Below are positions 63,871-64,000 of a stretch of DNA of 64,000 nucleotides, one piece after another. Within the stretch, counting starts at the first letter, position 1. Each line of letters opens with the position of its first letter. A model generated the notes under the pieces. The model was not told the origin of the DNA. It was given only the letters and a program-made list of their open reading frames with translations, and made no database searches. Source of the DNA: Mycobacterium neglectum (GTDB lineage: Bacteria; Actinomycetota; Actinomycetes; Mycobacteriales; Mycobacteriaceae); NCBI RefSeq assembly GCF_002591975.1, contig NZ_NVQE01000019.1, forward strand, positions 1 to 64,000, written 5' to 3'. The position numbers and the translations under genes were made by a program.

Positions 63871-64000
63871 CTAACGCTCGGTGAACCCCGATAGCGTTTC
63901 GCCCACTTCTGACCAATCGGCGATGACTTTGTCGACACGGCCGGGTGTGGGACCGTTTTGCAGCAGTTCAAGCAGCTTTTCGCAGGCCGGCCGTTGGCCC
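63871..64000 (-). CDS. acyP: Acylphosphatase, 3' part only (gene runs off the right edge)
   Basis: The complement reads [20 protein letters not shown], then [18 protein letters not shown] and a TAG stop. This is the C-terminal helix and strand of an acylphosphatase. The catalytic Arg/Asn region is outside the window. Its stop is 26 bp before the smc start, the acyP-smc order found in M. tuberculosis (Rv2922A-Rv2922c). Confidence 0.85.
   Translation of the reverse strand, partial: GQRPACEKLLELLQNGPTPGRVDKVIADWSEVGETLSGFTER

Overview
The window is high-GC actinobacterial DNA, most likely from a rapidly growing Mycobacterium (Mycolicibacterium). The right-hand third carries the conserved mycobacterial block DUF2469-rnhB-lepB-rplS-lppW-trmD-rimM-khpA-rpsP ... 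ffh-glnD-glnB-amt-ftsY-smc-acyP, in the same order as Rv2901c to Rv2922c of M. tuberculosis. The left part also holds mycobacterial families: a 13E12-type HNH protein, an MHB haemophore-like protein, a mycofactocin-type SDR and AveC-like membrane proteins.

Layout. (1) 1-6.8 kb: the end of an HNH/13E12 protein, then a leftward set (HAD phosphatase, ureohydrolase-like protein, fused alpha-beta 2-oxoacid dehydrogenase E1, CoA-transferase, TesB-like thioesterase) that looks like acyl-CoA or keto-acid metabolism. (2) 6.9-7.6 kb: two small exported proteins. (3) 7.75-11.85 kb: an ISL3-family composite element of about 4.1 kb, bounded by matching terminal inverted repeats and a perfect 8-bp target duplication (GGGAAAGC). 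It carries an intact transposase, a tRNA 3'-end-like fragment inside a perfect 17-bp inverted repeat, and a divergent ABM-monooxygenase / GlxA-AraC regulator pair. (4) 12.0-17.9 kb: a five-gene rightward cluster (unknown protein, DyP peroxidase, amidotransferase-fold-like protein, ATP-grasp ligase, NylB-like serine hydrolase), the best candidate here for an undescribed pathway. (5) 17.9-38.7 kb: an accessory oxidative catabolism region with three P450s, four SDR or dehydrogenase-type oxidoreductases, an aldehyde dehydrogenase, two AveC-like membrane proteins, a substrate-binding protein with no signal peptide, a CbbQ/CbbO-like AAA+/VWA pair, a nitroreductase, a luciferase-like flavoenzyme, two related DapB-like reductases, a TetR regulator and a double TetR regulator. 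Two recurrent DNA motifs, AATAG-n6-CTATT (2 sites) and CWAANAYYTGTTC (5 sites), lie in its promoters and suggest two regulatory circuits. (6) 38.7-64 kb: the conserved translation, secretion, nitrogen-control and chromosome-segregation block, with lineage-specific insertions (a Tat-exported beta-carbonic-anhydrase-like protein, tandem DacB2-like carboxypeptidases, a CysJ-like flavoprotein and type 2 IPP isomerase).

The accessory region looks like a module that oxidises a lipophilic alicyclic or steroid/terpenoid-like compound: P450 hydroxylation, SDR and aldehyde dehydrogenase oxidation, with ligand sensing by the binding protein and TetR proteins. The actual substrate cannot be read from the sequence. 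No complete tRNA or rRNA gene, CRISPR array or prophage was seen.
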